DNA of 64,000 nucleotides from Vogesella alkaliphila (GCF_014652475.1 NZ_BMYW01000003.1:263010-327009); one strand, 5' to 3'; shown: positions 1 to 8,687, counted from the stretch's first letter. The notes: generated by a model from the letters alone, not told the origin. Translations and numbers: made by a program.

Positions 1-34
1 CGGCCCGACAGCGTGTGCTGTCGGGCCGGTTTGT
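1..34. terminator. Hairpin terminator, edge of window
   Basis: Two 12-base arms, CGGCCCGACAGC and GCTGTCGGGCCG, are separated by GTGT and followed by GTTTGTC on the plus strand. The hairpin lies just past the stop of the minus-strand outer-membrane protein gene and probably ends it. It may also serve a plus-strand gene lying to the left of the window. Confidence 0.6.
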
Positions 35-52
35 CATCGGGCGGTGGCGAGA

Positions 53-601
53 TCAGAACGCGACGCTGACCCCGGCGTAGGCGCCGTCGGCGATGCTGCG
101 GTCGCGCTGGCTGTCCTTGCGCTTCACTTCGAACACGCGGTAGCCGGCTTCGACGCCGACCAGTTTCAGCGGACTCCAGCGCAGGCCGACCATGCTGTCG
201 CTGACCGACTTCACGCTGCCGCTGGCGGCCGACGACGGCGCGTAGAAGCCCTGCGCGAACAGCTCGGTGCTGGCCGGCAGGTCGATGGTCAGGCGGCCGC
301 CGACCATGGCGGCGCTGGCGTAACCGGCCGACTCCAGGTAGGCGAGCTTGCCGCCCAGGTCCAGGCGCAGCAGCGCCGGCACCGGCAGGCCGAACATCAC
401 GCCGACGGCGCTGGCCTGCGGCTTGTCGCCCTGCGGCGCGGCCTTGCGCGCCACGATGTGGTCGAGGCTGATGCCGGGGCCGAGGCCGGTCGGCATGCGG
501 GTGAGGAAGTCGTAGTCGCTGCCGCGGGCGAGGGTGGTATCGCCGGCAACGGCGGACAGCGGCAGGCAGGCGGCCAGCCCCAGCAGGACGGGTTTCAGCA
601 T
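53..601 (-). CDS. YfaZ-like outer-membrane protein
   Basis: This 182-residue protein has a signal peptide (MLKPVLLGLAACLPLSAVAG, cleavage near residue 20). The rest looks like alternating beta strands and ends in Val-Ala-Phe, the terminal aromatic typical of outer-membrane barrels. Size and pattern fit the YfaZ family, small predicted barrels of unknown role. The start is preceded by a purine-rich GGAGAA stretch. It stands alone on the minus strand and a hairpin follows the stop. Family assignment rests on length, signal peptide and C-terminus, so it is moderately sure, and no substrate can be inferred. Confidence 0.65.
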   Translation of the reverse strand: MLKPVLLGLAACLPLSAVAGDTTLARGSDYDFLTRMPTGLGPGISLDHIVARKAAPQGDKPQASAVGVMFGLPVPALLRLDLGGKLAYLESAGYASAAMVGGRLTIDLPASTELFAQGFYAPSSAASGSVKSVSDSMVGLRWSPLKLVGVEAGYRVFEVKRKDSQRDRSIADGAYAGVSVAF

Positions 602-629
602 GATGTTCTCCGGAAAAGGGGGGGCGATG

Positions 630-1262
630 TTACGCCTGTCCGGCGCCGCCTTCCAGCTCGGTGATGCGCTGCAGCAGGCTGGCGACGGTCTGTTCCAGCG
701 CGCTGACCCGCTCGGCGAGGCTGTCGTCGCCGCTGGCGGGCATTGCGGCGGCGGCGGGCTGTGCCACCGGATGCAGGGTGTGCACCCAGCGCGCCTCGCG
801 TTCGCCCGGCTGCCGTGCCAGCTTCAGCACCAGCGGCGGGTACTTGTCGGCCAGCGCATTCAGCGCGGTGTCGACCTCCTCGACGCTGCCAAAGCTGTAC
901 AGGCGGCCGGCGCGGGTGCGCAGCTCGGCGGCGGTCTGCGCGCCGCGCAGCATCAGCAGCGCCAGTGCGGCCAACCTTGCGCCGTCGATGTTCCACGCGT
1001 AGTTGAGGCGGTGCTCGTACTTGGCGACGCGGCTGCCGGCCGGCAGGCGCTCGTTGACCAGCTTGGCGGCGAGCAGGCTGTCCAGCGTGGCGCTCAGGTC
1101 GGCCTCGCTCAGCTGCAGTACCGGCTCGCGGCTGGTCAGCTGGTTGCAGGCGGCCAGCAGCGCGTTGAGGGTCAGCGGATAGCTGTCCGGGGTCAGTGCC
1201 TGTTTCTCGATCAGCGCGCCGAGGACGCGTACCGCGTGCGGTTCCAGTGTCAGGGTGTCCAT
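630..1262 (-). CDS. YceH family protein (DUF480)
   Basis: This is a 210-residue cytosolic protein of the YceH/DUF480 family, which carries two winged-helix-like domains and has no firmly known function. The diagnostic start is seen: an N-terminal EARVLGALIEK-like segment (here HAVRVLGALIEKQALTP), then TLNALLAACNQ and NQLTSREPV. The C-terminus holds a short heptad stretch (LAERVSALEQTVASLLQRI), probably a coiled coil. The start at 1262 is chosen because AAGGAGAACAAAATG gives a good ribosome site. The longer open frame upstream overlaps the promoter region shared with the divergent tlyA. A copy of the repeated TGCGGCCAACCTTG motif lies inside it at 966-979. Confidence 0.85.
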   Translation of the reverse strand: MDTLTLEPHAVRVLGALIEKQALTPDSYPLTLNALLAACNQLTSREPVLQLSEADLSATLDSLLAAKLVNERLPAGSRVAKYEHRLNYAWNIDGARLAALALLMLRGAQTAAELRTRAGRLYSFGSVEEVDTALNALADKYPPLVLKLARQPGEREARWVHTLHPVAQPAAAAMPASGDDSLAERVSALEQTVASLLQRITELEGGAGQA

Positions 1263-1388
1263 TTTGTTCTCCTTGTGGCCATGGCTGCGGCCATCATCGC
1301 ATCTTATGGTGGCACTGCGGCAGTCTTGACAGCCCGCGGCGCATTGCGCACCCTTGCCGCCCGATTGCCTGTTTGTGGAGTGCGCCTG

Positions 1389-2153
1389 ATGCAACGTGTT
1401 GATTTGTTACTGGTCGAGCTGGGTCTGGCGCCATCGCGCACCGCGGCGCAGGCGCTGATCGCCGCCGGGCGGGTCAGCGTCGAGGACGGCGGCCAGTTGC
1501 GCGACATCGGCAAGGCCAGCCAGAAGCTGCCGGCCGACAGCCGTTTCGTGATCGTGCCGGACGAAGCCGACCGCTACGTGTCGCGCGGCGGGCTGAAGAT
1601 GGCCGGCGCGCTGGCGCAAGCCGGCTTGCGGATCGATGGCTGGACGGCGCTGGATGTCGGGCAGTCCACCGGCGGCTTTTCCGATTGCCTGCTGCAGGCC
1701 GGTGCGCGGCGAGTGGTGGGGGTCGATGTCGGCCACGACCAGCTGGCGCCAAGGTTGGCCGCCGATCCGCGCATCGTCGCCTTCGAGGGCGTCAATGCCC
1801 GCGCGCTGGACCATGCGGCGCTGCTGGCGGCCAACGACGGCGCGCCGTTCGACCTGATGGTGTGCGACGTGTCCTTCATCTCGCTGGCGCTGGTGTACCC
1901 GTCGGCGCTGCCGCTGATCCGGCCGGGCGGCTACCTGCTGAGCCTGGTCAAGCCGCAGTTCGAGGTTGGCCGCGAAGGGCTGGGCCACGGCGGCATCGTG
2001 CGCGACGCGCAGCTGTACGCCGGGGTGGAGCAGAAGATCAGCGCGCTGGTGGCGGAGCTCGGCTTCCGGCGCCTGGGCTGGTTCGACAGCCCGATCAAGG
2101 GCGGCGACGGCAACCGCGAGTTCTTCATCTTCGCGCAGCGCCATCCCGCCTGA
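1389..2153 (+). CDS. tlyA: TlyA-family rRNA 2'-O-methyltransferase / hemolysin
   Basis: This 254-residue protein has an N-terminal S4 RNA-binding domain (residues about 3-65) followed by a FtsJ-like SAM methyltransferase domain. The SAM loop is ALDVGQSTGGFSD near residue 88, and the later KPQFEVGRE motif is conserved in the family. TlyA proteins methylate ribose in rRNA; some members are called hemolysins. The start follows GGAG with a 9-base gap, and S4 domains begin at the very N-terminus, so the far longer upstream frame is rejected. It is divergent from yceH. A repeat copy at 1751-1762 encodes PRLAAD in the linker after the SAM loop. Confidence 0.9.
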   Translation: MQRVDLLLVELGLAPSRTAAQALIAAGRVSVEDGGQLRDIGKASQKLPADSRFVIVPDEADRYVSRGGLKMAGALAQAGLRIDGWTALDVGQSTGGFSDCLLQAGARRVVGVDVGHDQLAPRLAADPRIVAFEGVNARALDHAALLAANDGAPFDLMVCDVSFISLALVYPSALPLIRPGGYLLSLVKPQFEVGREGLGHGGIVRDAQLYAGVEQKISALVAELGFRRLGWFDSPIKGGDGNREFFIFAQRHPA

Positions 2154-2157
2154 GCGC

Positions 2158-2643
2158 TCAGCCTATGCTCGGCAGCGGGTTGTCGTCGTCTTCCGGATTG
2201 CGCACCACCAGCAGCGGCAGCGTGGTCTTGCGCATGATGTCTTCGGCAAAGCTGCCCATCAGCAGGTGACGCCAGCCGCGGTGACCGTGGGTGCCGATCA
2301 CCAGCAGGTCGCTGGCGATCTGGGTGGCGCAGTCGACCAGTGCCTGCGTCATGCTGCTGCCGCCTTCCGGTGCCTCCAGCAGGAAGCTGTCCGTCTGGCT
2401 TACCCCCATCTGCCGCGCGTAGTCGGCGGCCTCGTCGAGGATGGCCTGGCCGCGGCCGCGCGCCTCCGCCTGCAGCGCGCCGCTGTCGAGCAGGCCGACG
2501 CTTTCGATGGCGAAATCGTGCAGCGACACCACATGCACCAGGGACAGGCGGGCCTTGCTGGCGGCGGCAAGACGGACCGCCTCGATCAGGGCCGGGCGGG
2601 CGTTATGGCTGCCGTCCAGGGCAACCGTCAGATGCTGGTACAT
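2158..2643 (-). CDS. Universal stress protein, UspA family
   Basis: This 161-residue cytosolic protein is a single USP domain. It starts with YQHLTVALDGS, which holds the conserved aspartate, and carries the ATP-binding signature G-x2-G-x9-G-S as GTHGHRGWRHLLMGS near residues 117-131, so it is likely of the ATP-binding type. It ends with the usual LPLLVVR strand. USPs support survival under starvation and oxidative stress; the precise role here is unknown. The gene converges on tlyA with only 4 bases between the stops, and its start is preceded by AAGGAG. Confidence 0.92.
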   Translation of the reverse strand: MYQHLTVALDGSHNARPALIEAVRLAAASKARLSLVHVVSLHDFAIESVGLLDSGALQAEARGRGQAILDEAADYARQMGVSQTDSFLLEAPEGGSSMTQALVDCATQIASDLLVIGTHGHRGWRHLLMGSFAEDIMRKTTLPLLVVRNPEDDDNPLPSIG

Positions 2644-2837
2644 GCACTTCTCCTTTGCGGGTGAGCGTTCGGTTCTAGGCGGCAGTGTAGCGCGCCGGTC
2701 ATGTCATTGGAATGGCTGGTGCGGCGACTGGGCGGCGCTGGCAAGACCGGCTCTCATGCCATTTATAGGTGTTTTCACGGATAGGTTGGCCAGCGATTGC
2801 AGATTAGAATTCTGTCATTATTACAGGAGGATATGCC

Positions 2838-3173
2838 GTGTTCGCTTGGTTCGCTCTCTCTGCATTATTGGTGTTTGCTGCCCTGTACTGGTTGTTCTTC
2901 GTCAAGCCGGCGCAGCAGCGCGCCAGCGCCAAGGCCGCCGCCCGTGCCGGCACCGTGCGCCGTGCGGTGTACGCGCAGACACAGCCGCTGCAGCACGATG
3001 TCCACCTCACTGGCCCGGCCTACGGCGCGCTGCTGCGGCTGGCGCGCGGCGACCGGCAGAAGGTCGAATTCTGGATCATCGAAGTGCAGCGCCAGATGCC
3101 GGGCCATTCGCGCAGCGACGCCATCGCGCTGCTGGCCGAGCGCACCGCGGTGCCGATGGCCGCCACCGCGTAA
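2838..3173 (+). CDS. Small single-pass membrane protein, unknown function
   Basis: This is a 111-residue protein. Residues 1-22 form one hydrophobic helix (FAWFALSALLVFAALYWLFF), then a basic Ala/Arg-rich stretch and a soluble segment with two predicted helices. The GTG start is set by AGGAGG at 2825-2830, 7 bases upstream; the nearby ATG at 2833 is in another frame. A -10-like TAGAAT lies at 2805-2810. The C-terminal part (ALLRLARGDRQKVEFWI, then HSRSDAIALLAER) resembles short proteins found beside stress genes, but I do not recognise the family. A terminator hairpin follows. Confidence 0.7.
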   Translation: MFAWFALSALLVFAALYWLFFVKPAQQRASAKAAARAGTVRRAVYAQTQPLQHDVHLTGPAYGALLRLARGDRQKVEFWIIEVQRQMPGHSRSDAIALLAERTAVPMAATA

Positions 3174-3195
3174 GCGCACTCCCCGTCTCGATCAG

Positions 3196-3230
3196 CACAG
3201 GCCACGGCATTGCCGTGGCCTGTGTCGTTT
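3196..3230. terminator. Hairpin terminator between convergent genes
   Basis: Perfect 13-base arms CACAGGCCACGGC and GCCGTGGCCTGTG around a 3-base loop, followed by TCGTTT on the plus strand. It sits between the convergent small membrane protein gene and the glutamine synthetase gene and could serve both. Confidence 0.75.
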
Positions 3231-3240
3231 CCCGTCGCCG

Positions 3241-4593
3241 TCAGGCCAGCACGGACAGGTAGCGGCGCTCCCACGGCGTGATCTCGCCGTGAAAATGCTG
3301 CAACTCCACTTCCTTCACCGCGGCATAGGCCAGGCTGAACGCCTCGCCGAACAGGCGGCTGACGCTGTCCGCACCCTGCATCGCCGCCAGCGCCACGTCC
3401 AGCGTGTGGGGCAGCAACTCGCAGTCATCCTGCTTGAACACGTTGCCCTGTGCCGGCGCGCTCGGCTGCAGGCCGTCCTCGATGCCGAGCAGGCCGGCGC
3501 CGAGACTGGCCGCCAGCGCCAGGTAGGGGTTTGCGTCGCAACCGGGCAGGCGGTTTTCCACCCGTCGCGCCTCCGGGCCGCCCTGCGGGATGCGCAGCCC
3601 GACCGAGCGGTTGTCCAGCCCCCAGGACACGTTGACCGGCGCCGCCAGCCCCTTGACGAAGCGGCGGTAGGAATTGGGGCTCGGGCAGAACAGCGGCATC
3701 ATCTTCGGCAGGTGCTGCTGCAGGCCGGCGATGAAGTGGTGGAACAGCGCGCTCTCGTTGCCGTGGCGGTCGCTGAACACGTTGCGGCCGTCGTGGTCGA
3801 CGATGCTCTGGTGCAGGTGCATCGAGCTGCCCGGCTGGCCGGCCAGCGGTTTGGCCATGCACACCACGTTCAGGCCGTGGCGGTGGCCGGTTTCCTTGAG
3901 CAGGGTCTTGAACAAAAAGGTCTGGTCGGCGAGCGCCAGCGCGTCGCCGTGCTTGAGGTTGATCTCGAACTGGCTGGGGCCCATCTCGTGCACCCAGGTA
4001 TCGGTGGCGATGCCGAGCTGCTCGCAGCCGCGGTAGACGTCGTCGAAGAACGCCTCCAGGTCGTTGAGGGTGGTGAAGCCGAACGAGTCGAAGCCGAGCT
4101 CGCGCCGGCCGCTGCGCAGCGCCGGCGTCTGGAACGGCTGCGCCGGATCAGGGTTGGCCGCAAAGATGTAGAACTCCAGCTCCGGCGCCACCACCGGCTG
4201 CAGCCCGCGCGCGGCGTAGCCGGCCAGCACCCGCTTCAGCGCCGAGCGCGGCGCGAACGGGGTCAGTTCGCCGTCCGGATCGACGCAGTCGCACAGCACC
4301 AGCGCGCGCGGCGTGCCGGCCCACGGCACCGGGCGCAGCGTGGACAGGTCCGGGTGCAGTGTGGCGTCGGGGTCGTTCTCGCCGTAGAAGCGGTAGTCGG
4401 GGAATTCGCCGACGCAGCTCTGGATCGCCACCCCGCGCGCGATGCGCAGCGTCTGGCCGCCGATGAAGGCCTCGCGCGGCAGCGTCTTGCCGCGGGCAAA
4501 ACCGCTGACATCGGCGAAGCACAGCTCCACGTCACGACAGCCGCGCTCGCGCAGCCACTGGCTCTGTTCGGTATTGGGTACGACTGGGTGCAT
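3241..4593 (-). CDS. Glutamine synthetase family protein, PuuA-like
   Basis: This 450-residue protein has an N-terminal beta-grasp domain (VELCFADVSGFARGK) and the catalytic glutamine synthetase domain, with ATP/glutamate-site motifs APELEFYIF, GQPGSSMHLHQS, PNSYRRFVKGL and LDNRSVGLRIP. Length and motif spelling are closer to gamma-glutamylpolyamine synthetases (PuuA) than to the nitrogen-assimilating GlnA, which carries an adenylylation tyrosine and is longer. It probably ligates glutamate to an amine, but the substrate is not proven by sequence. AGGAG lies 7 bases before the chosen ATG. No other puu gene is adjacent. A promoter and a palindromic operator candidate lie upstream. Confidence 0.85.
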   Translation of the reverse strand: MHPVVPNTEQSQWLRERGCRDVELCFADVSGFARGKTLPREAFIGGQTLRIARGVAIQSCVGEFPDYRFYGENDPDATLHPDLSTLRPVPWAGTPRALVLCDCVDPDGELTPFAPRSALKRVLAGYAARGLQPVVAPELEFYIFAANPDPAQPFQTPALRSGRRELGFDSFGFTTLNDLEAFFDDVYRGCEQLGIATDTWVHEMGPSQFEINLKHGDALALADQTFLFKTLLKETGHRHGLNVVCMAKPLAGQPGSSMHLHQSIVDHDGRNVFSDRHGNESALFHHFIAGLQQHLPKMMPLFCPSPNSYRRFVKGLAAPVNVSWGLDNRSVGLRIPQGGPEARRVENRLPGCDANPYLALAASLGAGLLGIEDGLQPSAPAQGNVFKQDDCELLPHTLDVALAAMQGADSVSRLFGEAFSLAYAAVKEVELQHFHGEITPWERRYLSVLA

Positions 4594-4648
4594 GCACGAC
4601 TCCTGAACGGGATGGCGGGGCGCAAGCGCGGTGCCAACGGGCCAGACG

Positions 4649-4676
4649 ATTATGCCTGTGCGGTAGGGCAGGGCAA
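4649..4676 (-). promoter_or_regulatory. Sigma-70 promoter for the glutamine synthetase gene
   Basis: Read on the minus strand, TTGCCC (4671-4676) and CATAAT (4649-4654) are separated by 16 bases. They lie about 55-80 bases before the ATG at 4593. It is a reasonable sigma-70 match by eye. Confidence 0.5.
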
Positions 4677-4709
4677 GCATTTTGTTCCGCATGGCGGGAC
4701 ATTGTTTCG

Positions 4710-4725
4710 GTTTATGGAAATAAAC
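4710..4725. promoter_or_regulatory. Palindromic operator candidate upstream of the glutamine synthetase promoter
   Basis: GTTTAT-GGAA-ATAAAC is a perfect 6-base inverted repeat in otherwise GC-rich sequence. It lies about 34 bases upstream of the -35 element, a fitting place for an activator or repressor of polyamine or nitrogen genes. The regulator is unknown. Confidence 0.35.
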
Positions 4726-4938
4726 TGCGCATGGCTGCCAAAAACGGGGTTTGCCCTGCCGGCTTGTCCACAGCCCCCTGTTTTCACTGTAGCACCGGGG
4801 CGGGAGGGTGCCTGCCGGTCGCGACCGGCCCGCCGGTGTCGGCAAGTGCTTGTCCCTAAAGCGCTTCCTGGTGCGTGGCGGCACCGGGGGGCTGGCGGCT
4901 GGCGCCGGCGGCGGGGTGCCTGTGGCTCGTGACCAGCC

Positions 4939-4958
4939 TTGTGCACAAGTTATCCACA
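4939..4958. promoter_or_regulatory. Cluster of DnaA-box-like 9-mers
   Basis: TTATCCACA at 4950-4958 is a perfect DnaA R-box. The adjacent palindrome TTGTGCACAA (4939-4948) matches the relaxed TTNTNCACA on both strands, and a further TTGTCCACA lies at 4764-4772. It may be a DnaA-binding site that titrates DnaA or regulates a neighbour. No replication gene is nearby. Confidence 0.3.
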
Positions 4959-5020
4959 GCGGGCTGTGGGTGAGTCGCGCTGCCGGCCGCGGTGCGGGGC
5001 AAGGAACGGCGGACAAGACA

Positions 5021-5052
5021 ATGCGCCGCGGGCAGGGCTGCCGGCGGCGCAT
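5021..5052 (-). terminator. Hairpin terminator downstream of proA
   Basis: Outer arms ATGCGCCGC and GCGGCGCAT with an inner GGCA/TGCC pairing form a strong hairpin. On the minus strand it is followed by TGTCTTGTCC. It lies 22 bases past the proA stop. Confidence 0.5.
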
Positions 5053-5074
5053 CGGGGATAGGACAGGCTGGGGC

Positions 5075-6334
5075 TTACTGGCGGATCTGGCCGTCGCCGA
5101 GCACGATCCACTTCTGGCTGGTGAGGCCGTGCAGGCCGACCGGGCCGCGGGCATGGATCTTGTCGGTGGAGATGCCGATCTCGGCGCCGAGACCGTACTC
5201 GAAGCCGTCGGCGAAGCGGGTGCTGGCGTTCACCATCACGCTGGCGGAGTCCACCTCGCGCAGGAAGCGGCGCGCGCGGCCGTAGTCGTCGGTGACGATG
5301 GCGTCGGTGTGGTGGCTGCCGTAGTGGTTGATGTGCTCGATGGCGTCGTCGATGCCGCCCACCACCTTGATCGCCAGCACCGGCGCCAGGTATTCGGTTT
5401 CCCAGTCGGCCTCGGTGGCGGCGACCACCTTGTCACCGAGGATGCCCTGGGTGCGCTCGCAGCCGCGCAGCTCGACGCCCTTCTCCCAGTACGCTGCGGC
5501 CAACCTTGGCAGGATGAACTCGGCAAACGCGGTGTGCACCAGCAGCGTTTCCATGGTGTTGCAGGTGCCGTAGCGGTGGGTCTTGGCGTTCAGCGCGATA
5601 TTGAACGCCTTGTCCGGGTTGGCGGTGTCGTCGATGTAGACGTGGCAGTTGCCGTCCAGGTGCTTGATCACCGGCACCCGCGCCTCGCGGCTGATGCGCT
5701 CAATCAGGCCCTTGCCGCCGCGCGGCACGATCACGTCGACGAACTCGCTCATGGTGATCAGCTCGCCCACCGCGGCGCGGTCGGTGGTTTCCAGTACCTG
5801 CACCGCGTGCAGCGGCAGGTCGGCCACGCGCAGTCCCTCGTGCACGCAGGCGGCGATGGCCTGGTTGCTGTGGAAGGCCTCCGAGCCGCCGCGCAGGATC
5901 ACCGCGTTGCCCGATTTCAGGCACAGGCCGGCGGCGTCGGCGGTCACGTTCGGCCGTGCCTCGTAGATGATGCCGACCACGCCCAGCGGCACGCGCATCT
6001 TGCCCAGCTGGATGCCGGACGGGCGGTAGGTGAAGTCGTCCATCTCGCCCACCGGGTCCGGCAGTGCGGCGATCTGGCGCAGGCCCTCGGCCATGCCGCG
6101 CACGGTTTTTTCCGGCAGCGTCAGGCGGTCGATCAGCGCCTCTTCCAGTCCGTTCTGGCGCGCGTTTTCCAGATCCACCATGTTGGCCGCAACCAGCCGC
6201 TCCAGATCGCGCTCGATGGCGTCGGCGATGGCCAGCAGCGCCTTGTTCTTCTGGTTGGTGTCGGCACGGGCGATGGCGCGGCTGGCCTTGCGCGCGGCCT
6301 GGCCGACGACGTTCATGTAGTGTTTGATGTCCAT
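5075..6334 (-). CDS. proA: Gamma-glutamyl phosphate reductase
   Basis: This 419-residue NADPH-dependent enzyme reduces gamma-glutamyl phosphate to glutamate-5-semialdehyde, the second step of proline synthesis. Length and sequence are typical. The catalytic cysteine lies in [15 protein letters not shown], and family motifs [11 protein letters not shown] and [11 protein letters not shown] are intact. The start [18 protein letters not shown] matches family N-termini; a longer frame exists upstream but lacks homology. proB is not adjacent, so it is probably transcribed alone, and a hairpin follows. Repeat copies lie inside it at 5495-5509 and 6181-6192. Confidence 0.97.
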   Translation of the reverse strand: MDIKHYMNVVGQAARKASRAIARADTNQKNKALLAIADAIERDLERLVAANMVDLENARQNGLEEALIDRLTLPEKTVRGMAEGLRQIAALPDPVGEMDDFTYRPSGIQLGKMRVPLGVVGIIYEARPNVTADAAGLCLKSGNAVILRGGSEAFHSNQAIAACVHEGLRVADLPLHAVQVLETTDRAAVGELITMSEFVDVIVPRGGKGLIERISREARVPVIKHLDGNCHVYIDDTANPDKAFNIALNAKTHRYGTCNTMETLLVHTAFAEFILPRLAAAYWEKGVELRGCERTQGILGDKVVAATEADWETEYLAPVLAIKVVGGIDDAIEHINHYGSHHTDAIVTDDYGRARRFLREVDSASVMVNASTRFADGFEYGLGAEIGISTDKIHARGPVGLHGLTSQKWIVLGDGQIRQ

Positions 6335-6545
6335 GGCTTTGTCCTGTCCTGCGGGCGTTTTCCTAGCGTGACAGCGTACCGCATCTGCCCCGCTTTCGGC
6401 CAGTGTCGCGCAAGGCCAGACGCCGCCGTGGCGGCAGGGCATGAGGCGGACGGCGGCGCCGGCTCGGCATTTCCGCAACGTCCAATTTCACGGCCACCGC
6501 CGGCAGCGGACACGCGCATTGACCTTGCCCGGCAAAGGGCTTAAT

Positions 6546-6575
6546 TTGTCTGACAAGCAACCGCTTGGTTGCTTG
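6546..6575. promoter_or_regulatory. Overlapping inverted repeats upstream of prpE
   Basis: TTGTC-T-GACAA (6546-6556) has 5-base arms around one base, the style of operators bound by FadR-type GntR repressors. It runs into a second inverted repeat, CAAGCAACC-GCTT-GGTTGCTTG (6554-6575, 9-base arms). Both lie 47-76 bases before the prpE start and probably control it. Which protein binds is unknown. Confidence 0.4.
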
Positions 6576-6621
6576 ACGCCAGACCGCGCGCCAGACGCGG
6601 CAGACACAAGAGAGACCCGAC

Positions 6622-8523
6622 ATGACCTCGTACCACGACTTCCATCGTCGCTCCATCGACGACCCGGCCGGCTTCTGGGCGGAGCAGGCGCAACGCATCC
6701 ACTGGCACAAGCCTTTCGACCAGGCACTGCAGTACGACCGGCCGCCGTTCCGCGACTGGTTCGCCGGCGGCGAGACCAACCTCTGCTACAACGCCGTCGA
6801 CCGCCACCTGGCCGAGCGCGGCGAGCAGGCGGCGCTGGCCTACGTGTCCAGCGAGACCGGCATCGAGACCAGCTACAGCTACCGCGAGCTGCACGCCGAA
6901 GTGGCGCGCTTCGCCGCCATCCTGCAGGCGCAGGGCGTGGAAAAGGGCGACCGTGTGCTGATCTACATGCCGATGATCCCGGAGGCGATCTTCGCGATGC
7001 TGGCCACGGTGCGCCTGGGTGCCATCCACTCGGTGGTGTTCGGCGGCTTCGCCTCCGCCAGCCTCGCCACCCGCATCGAGGACGCCACGCCCAAGGTGAT
7101 GGTGACCGCCGACGCCGGCCTGCGCGGCGGCAAGGTGATCGCCTACAAGCCGCTGGTGGACGAGGCGCTGGCGCTGGCCGGTAGCAGCGCGCCGGGCAAG
7201 GTGATCGTGGTCAACCGGGGCCTGGCCGAGGCGCCGATGATGAAGCCGGGGCGCGACCTCGACTATGCCGCGCTGGTGGATGCGCACCAGGACGAGCGCG
7301 CCGGGGTGACGTGGGTGGAGTCCAACCACCCCAGCTACATCCTGTACACCTCCGGCACCACCGGCAAACCCAAGGGCGTGCAGCGCGACACCGGCGGCTA
7401 CGCGGTGGCGCTGGCGGCGAGCATGGACTACATCTACGGTGGCAAGCCGGGCGAGTGCTACTTCTCCACCTCCGACATCGGCTGGGTGGTCGGCCACTCC
7501 TACATCGTGTACGGCCCGCTGCTGAACGGCATGACCACGCTGGTGTACGAGGGCCTGCCGATCCGCCCCGACGCCGGCATCTGGTGGCAGCTGGTGGAAA
7601 AGTACAAGGTGACGGTGATGTTCTCGGCGCCGACCGCCGTCCGCGTGCTGAAGAAGCAGGACCCGGCCTGGCTGCACAAGTACGACCTCTCCAGCCTGCG
7701 CGCGCTGTTCCTGGCCGGCGAGCCGCTGGACGAGCCGACCGCCACCTGGATCGCCGGTGAGCTGAACATCCCGGTGCTGGACAACTACTGGCAGACCGAG
7801 ACCGGCTGGCCGATGCTGACGCTGTGCAACGGCGTGGAGCCCAAACCGGTGAAATACGGCAGCCCCGGCCTGCCGGTGTACGGCTTCAACGTCAAGCTGT
7901 TCAACGAGGCCACCGGCGAGGAAGTCGGCCCCGGCGAGAAGGGCGTGATCGGGGTGATCCCGCCGCTGCCACCGGGCTGCATGAGCACCATCTGGCAGCA
8001 GGACCAGCGCTTCGTCGACACCTACTTCAGCCTGTTCCCGGACAAGCTGGTGTACTCCAGCTTCGACTGGGGCATCAAGGATCAGGACGGCTACTTCACC
8101 ATCCTCGGCCGCACCGACGACGTGATCAACGTCGCCGGCCATCGCCTCGGCACCCGCGAGATCGAGGAAGCGGTCAGCAGCCATAGCGCCATCGCCGAGG
8201 TGGCGGTGGTGGGGGTGGAAGACAGCCTCAAGGGCCAGGTGCCGAAGGCGTTCGCGGTGGTGAAGAACCCGGCGCTGCTGGACGATCCGGCGCAGCGTGC
8301 GGCGCTGGAGAAGGAAGTCATCGCGCAGGTGGCGGCGCAGCTGGGCGCGATCGCCAACCCGGCGCGGGTGTACTTCGTGAACCAGCTGCCCAAGACCCGC
8401 TCCGGCAAGGTGCTGCGCCGCTCGATCCAGGCGCTGGCCGAGGGCCGCGACCCGGGCGACCTGACCACGCTCGACGACCCGGCCGGCATCGAGCAGATCC
8501 GGCAGAGCATCGAACAGGCCTGA
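6622..8523 (+). CDS. prpE: Propionate-CoA ligase
   Basis: This 633-residue adenylate-forming enzyme activates propionate (and acetate less well) to the acyl-CoA for the methylcitrate cycle. The N-terminal YHDFHRRSIDDPAGFWAEQA is close to known PrpE. The P-loop YTSGTTGKPKGVQRDT is near residue 242, YWQTETGWP follows, and the catalytic lysine is in PKTRSGKVLRR near the C-terminus. Acetyl-CoA synthetases are slightly longer and differ at the N-terminus. It starts 7 bases after GAGAGACC. The other prp genes are not adjacent. Inverted repeats upstream suggest dedicated control. Confidence 0.92.
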   Translation: MTSYHDFHRRSIDDPAGFWAEQAQRIHWHKPFDQALQYDRPPFRDWFAGGETNLCYNAVDRHLAERGEQAALAYVSSETGIETSYSYRELHAEVARFAAILQAQGVEKGDRVLIYMPMIPEAIFAMLATVRLGAIHSVVFGGFASASLATRIEDATPKVMVTADAGLRGGKVIAYKPLVDEALALAGSSAPGKVIVVNRGLAEAPMMKPGRDLDYAALVDAHQDERAGVTWVESNHPSYILYTSGTTGKPKGVQRDTGGYAVALAASMDYIYGGKPGECYFSTSDIGWVVGHSYIVYGPLLNGMTTLVYEGLPIRPDAGIWWQLVEKYKVTVMFSAPTAVRVLKKQDPAWLHKYDLSSLRALFLAGEPLDEPTATWIAGELNIPVLDNYWQTETGWPMLTLCNGVEPKPVKYGSPGLPVYGFNVKLFNEATGEEVGPGEKGVIGVIPPLPPGCMSTIWQQDQRFVDTYFSLFPDKLVYSSFDWGIKDQDGYFTILGRTDDVINVAGHRLGTREIEEAVSSHSAIAEVAVVGVEDSLKGQVPKAFAVVKNPALLDDPAQRAALEKEVIAQVAAQLGAIANPARVYFVNQLPKTRSGKVLRRSIQALAEGRDPGDLTTLDDPAGIEQIRQSIEQA

Positions 8524-8608
8524 GCCGGCAGACCGGCGAGCCGCGACGAGTGGCCATACCGGCCGCGGTCGCAGCTTTTTGCTGCCCGGCGCCGGCCGTT
8601 TCTGCCGC

Positions 8609-8630
8609 GTGCGGCCAACGTTGGCCGCAC
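8609..8630. repeat. Perfect palindrome of the recurring GGCCAAC motif
   Basis: A 22-base perfect palindrome centred on GCCAACGTTGGC, formed by two copies of the recurrent motif in opposite orientation. It lies between prpE and the pseudouridine synthase gene and may act as a hairpin. Confidence 0.8.
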
Positions 8631-8687
8631 AGCGGCGGCAAAACAGCGGATAATCGTTGCCCGATTCCCATTTTCCAGATTGCCACC

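Larger units (their letters stand above)
4594..5074. other. 481-base gene-free region between glutamine synthetase and proA
   Basis: No credible gene is seen. From left to right it holds the glutamine synthetase promoter (4649-4676, minus strand), a GTTTAT-N4-ATAAAC palindrome (4710-4725), DnaA-box-like 9-mers at 4764-4772 and 4939-4958, and the proA terminator (5021-5052). The middle (4790-4930) is very GC-rich, with short G/C inverted repeats but no clear signal. Confidence 0.6.

Noticed and set aside
1962-1974. GAGGTTGGCCGCG in tlyA as another copy of the motif
   Set aside because: It encodes the conserved FEVGRE of TlyA proteins, so it is explained by the protein.
2797-4932. Long plus-strand open frame of 711 residues
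   Set aside because: It is antisense to the glutamine synthetase gene; its low-complexity composition is that of a GC-rich shadow frame.
4764-4958. DnaA boxes as a chromosome origin
   Set aside because: No dnaA, dnaN, rpmH or gidA, no AT-rich unwinding element, and few boxes.
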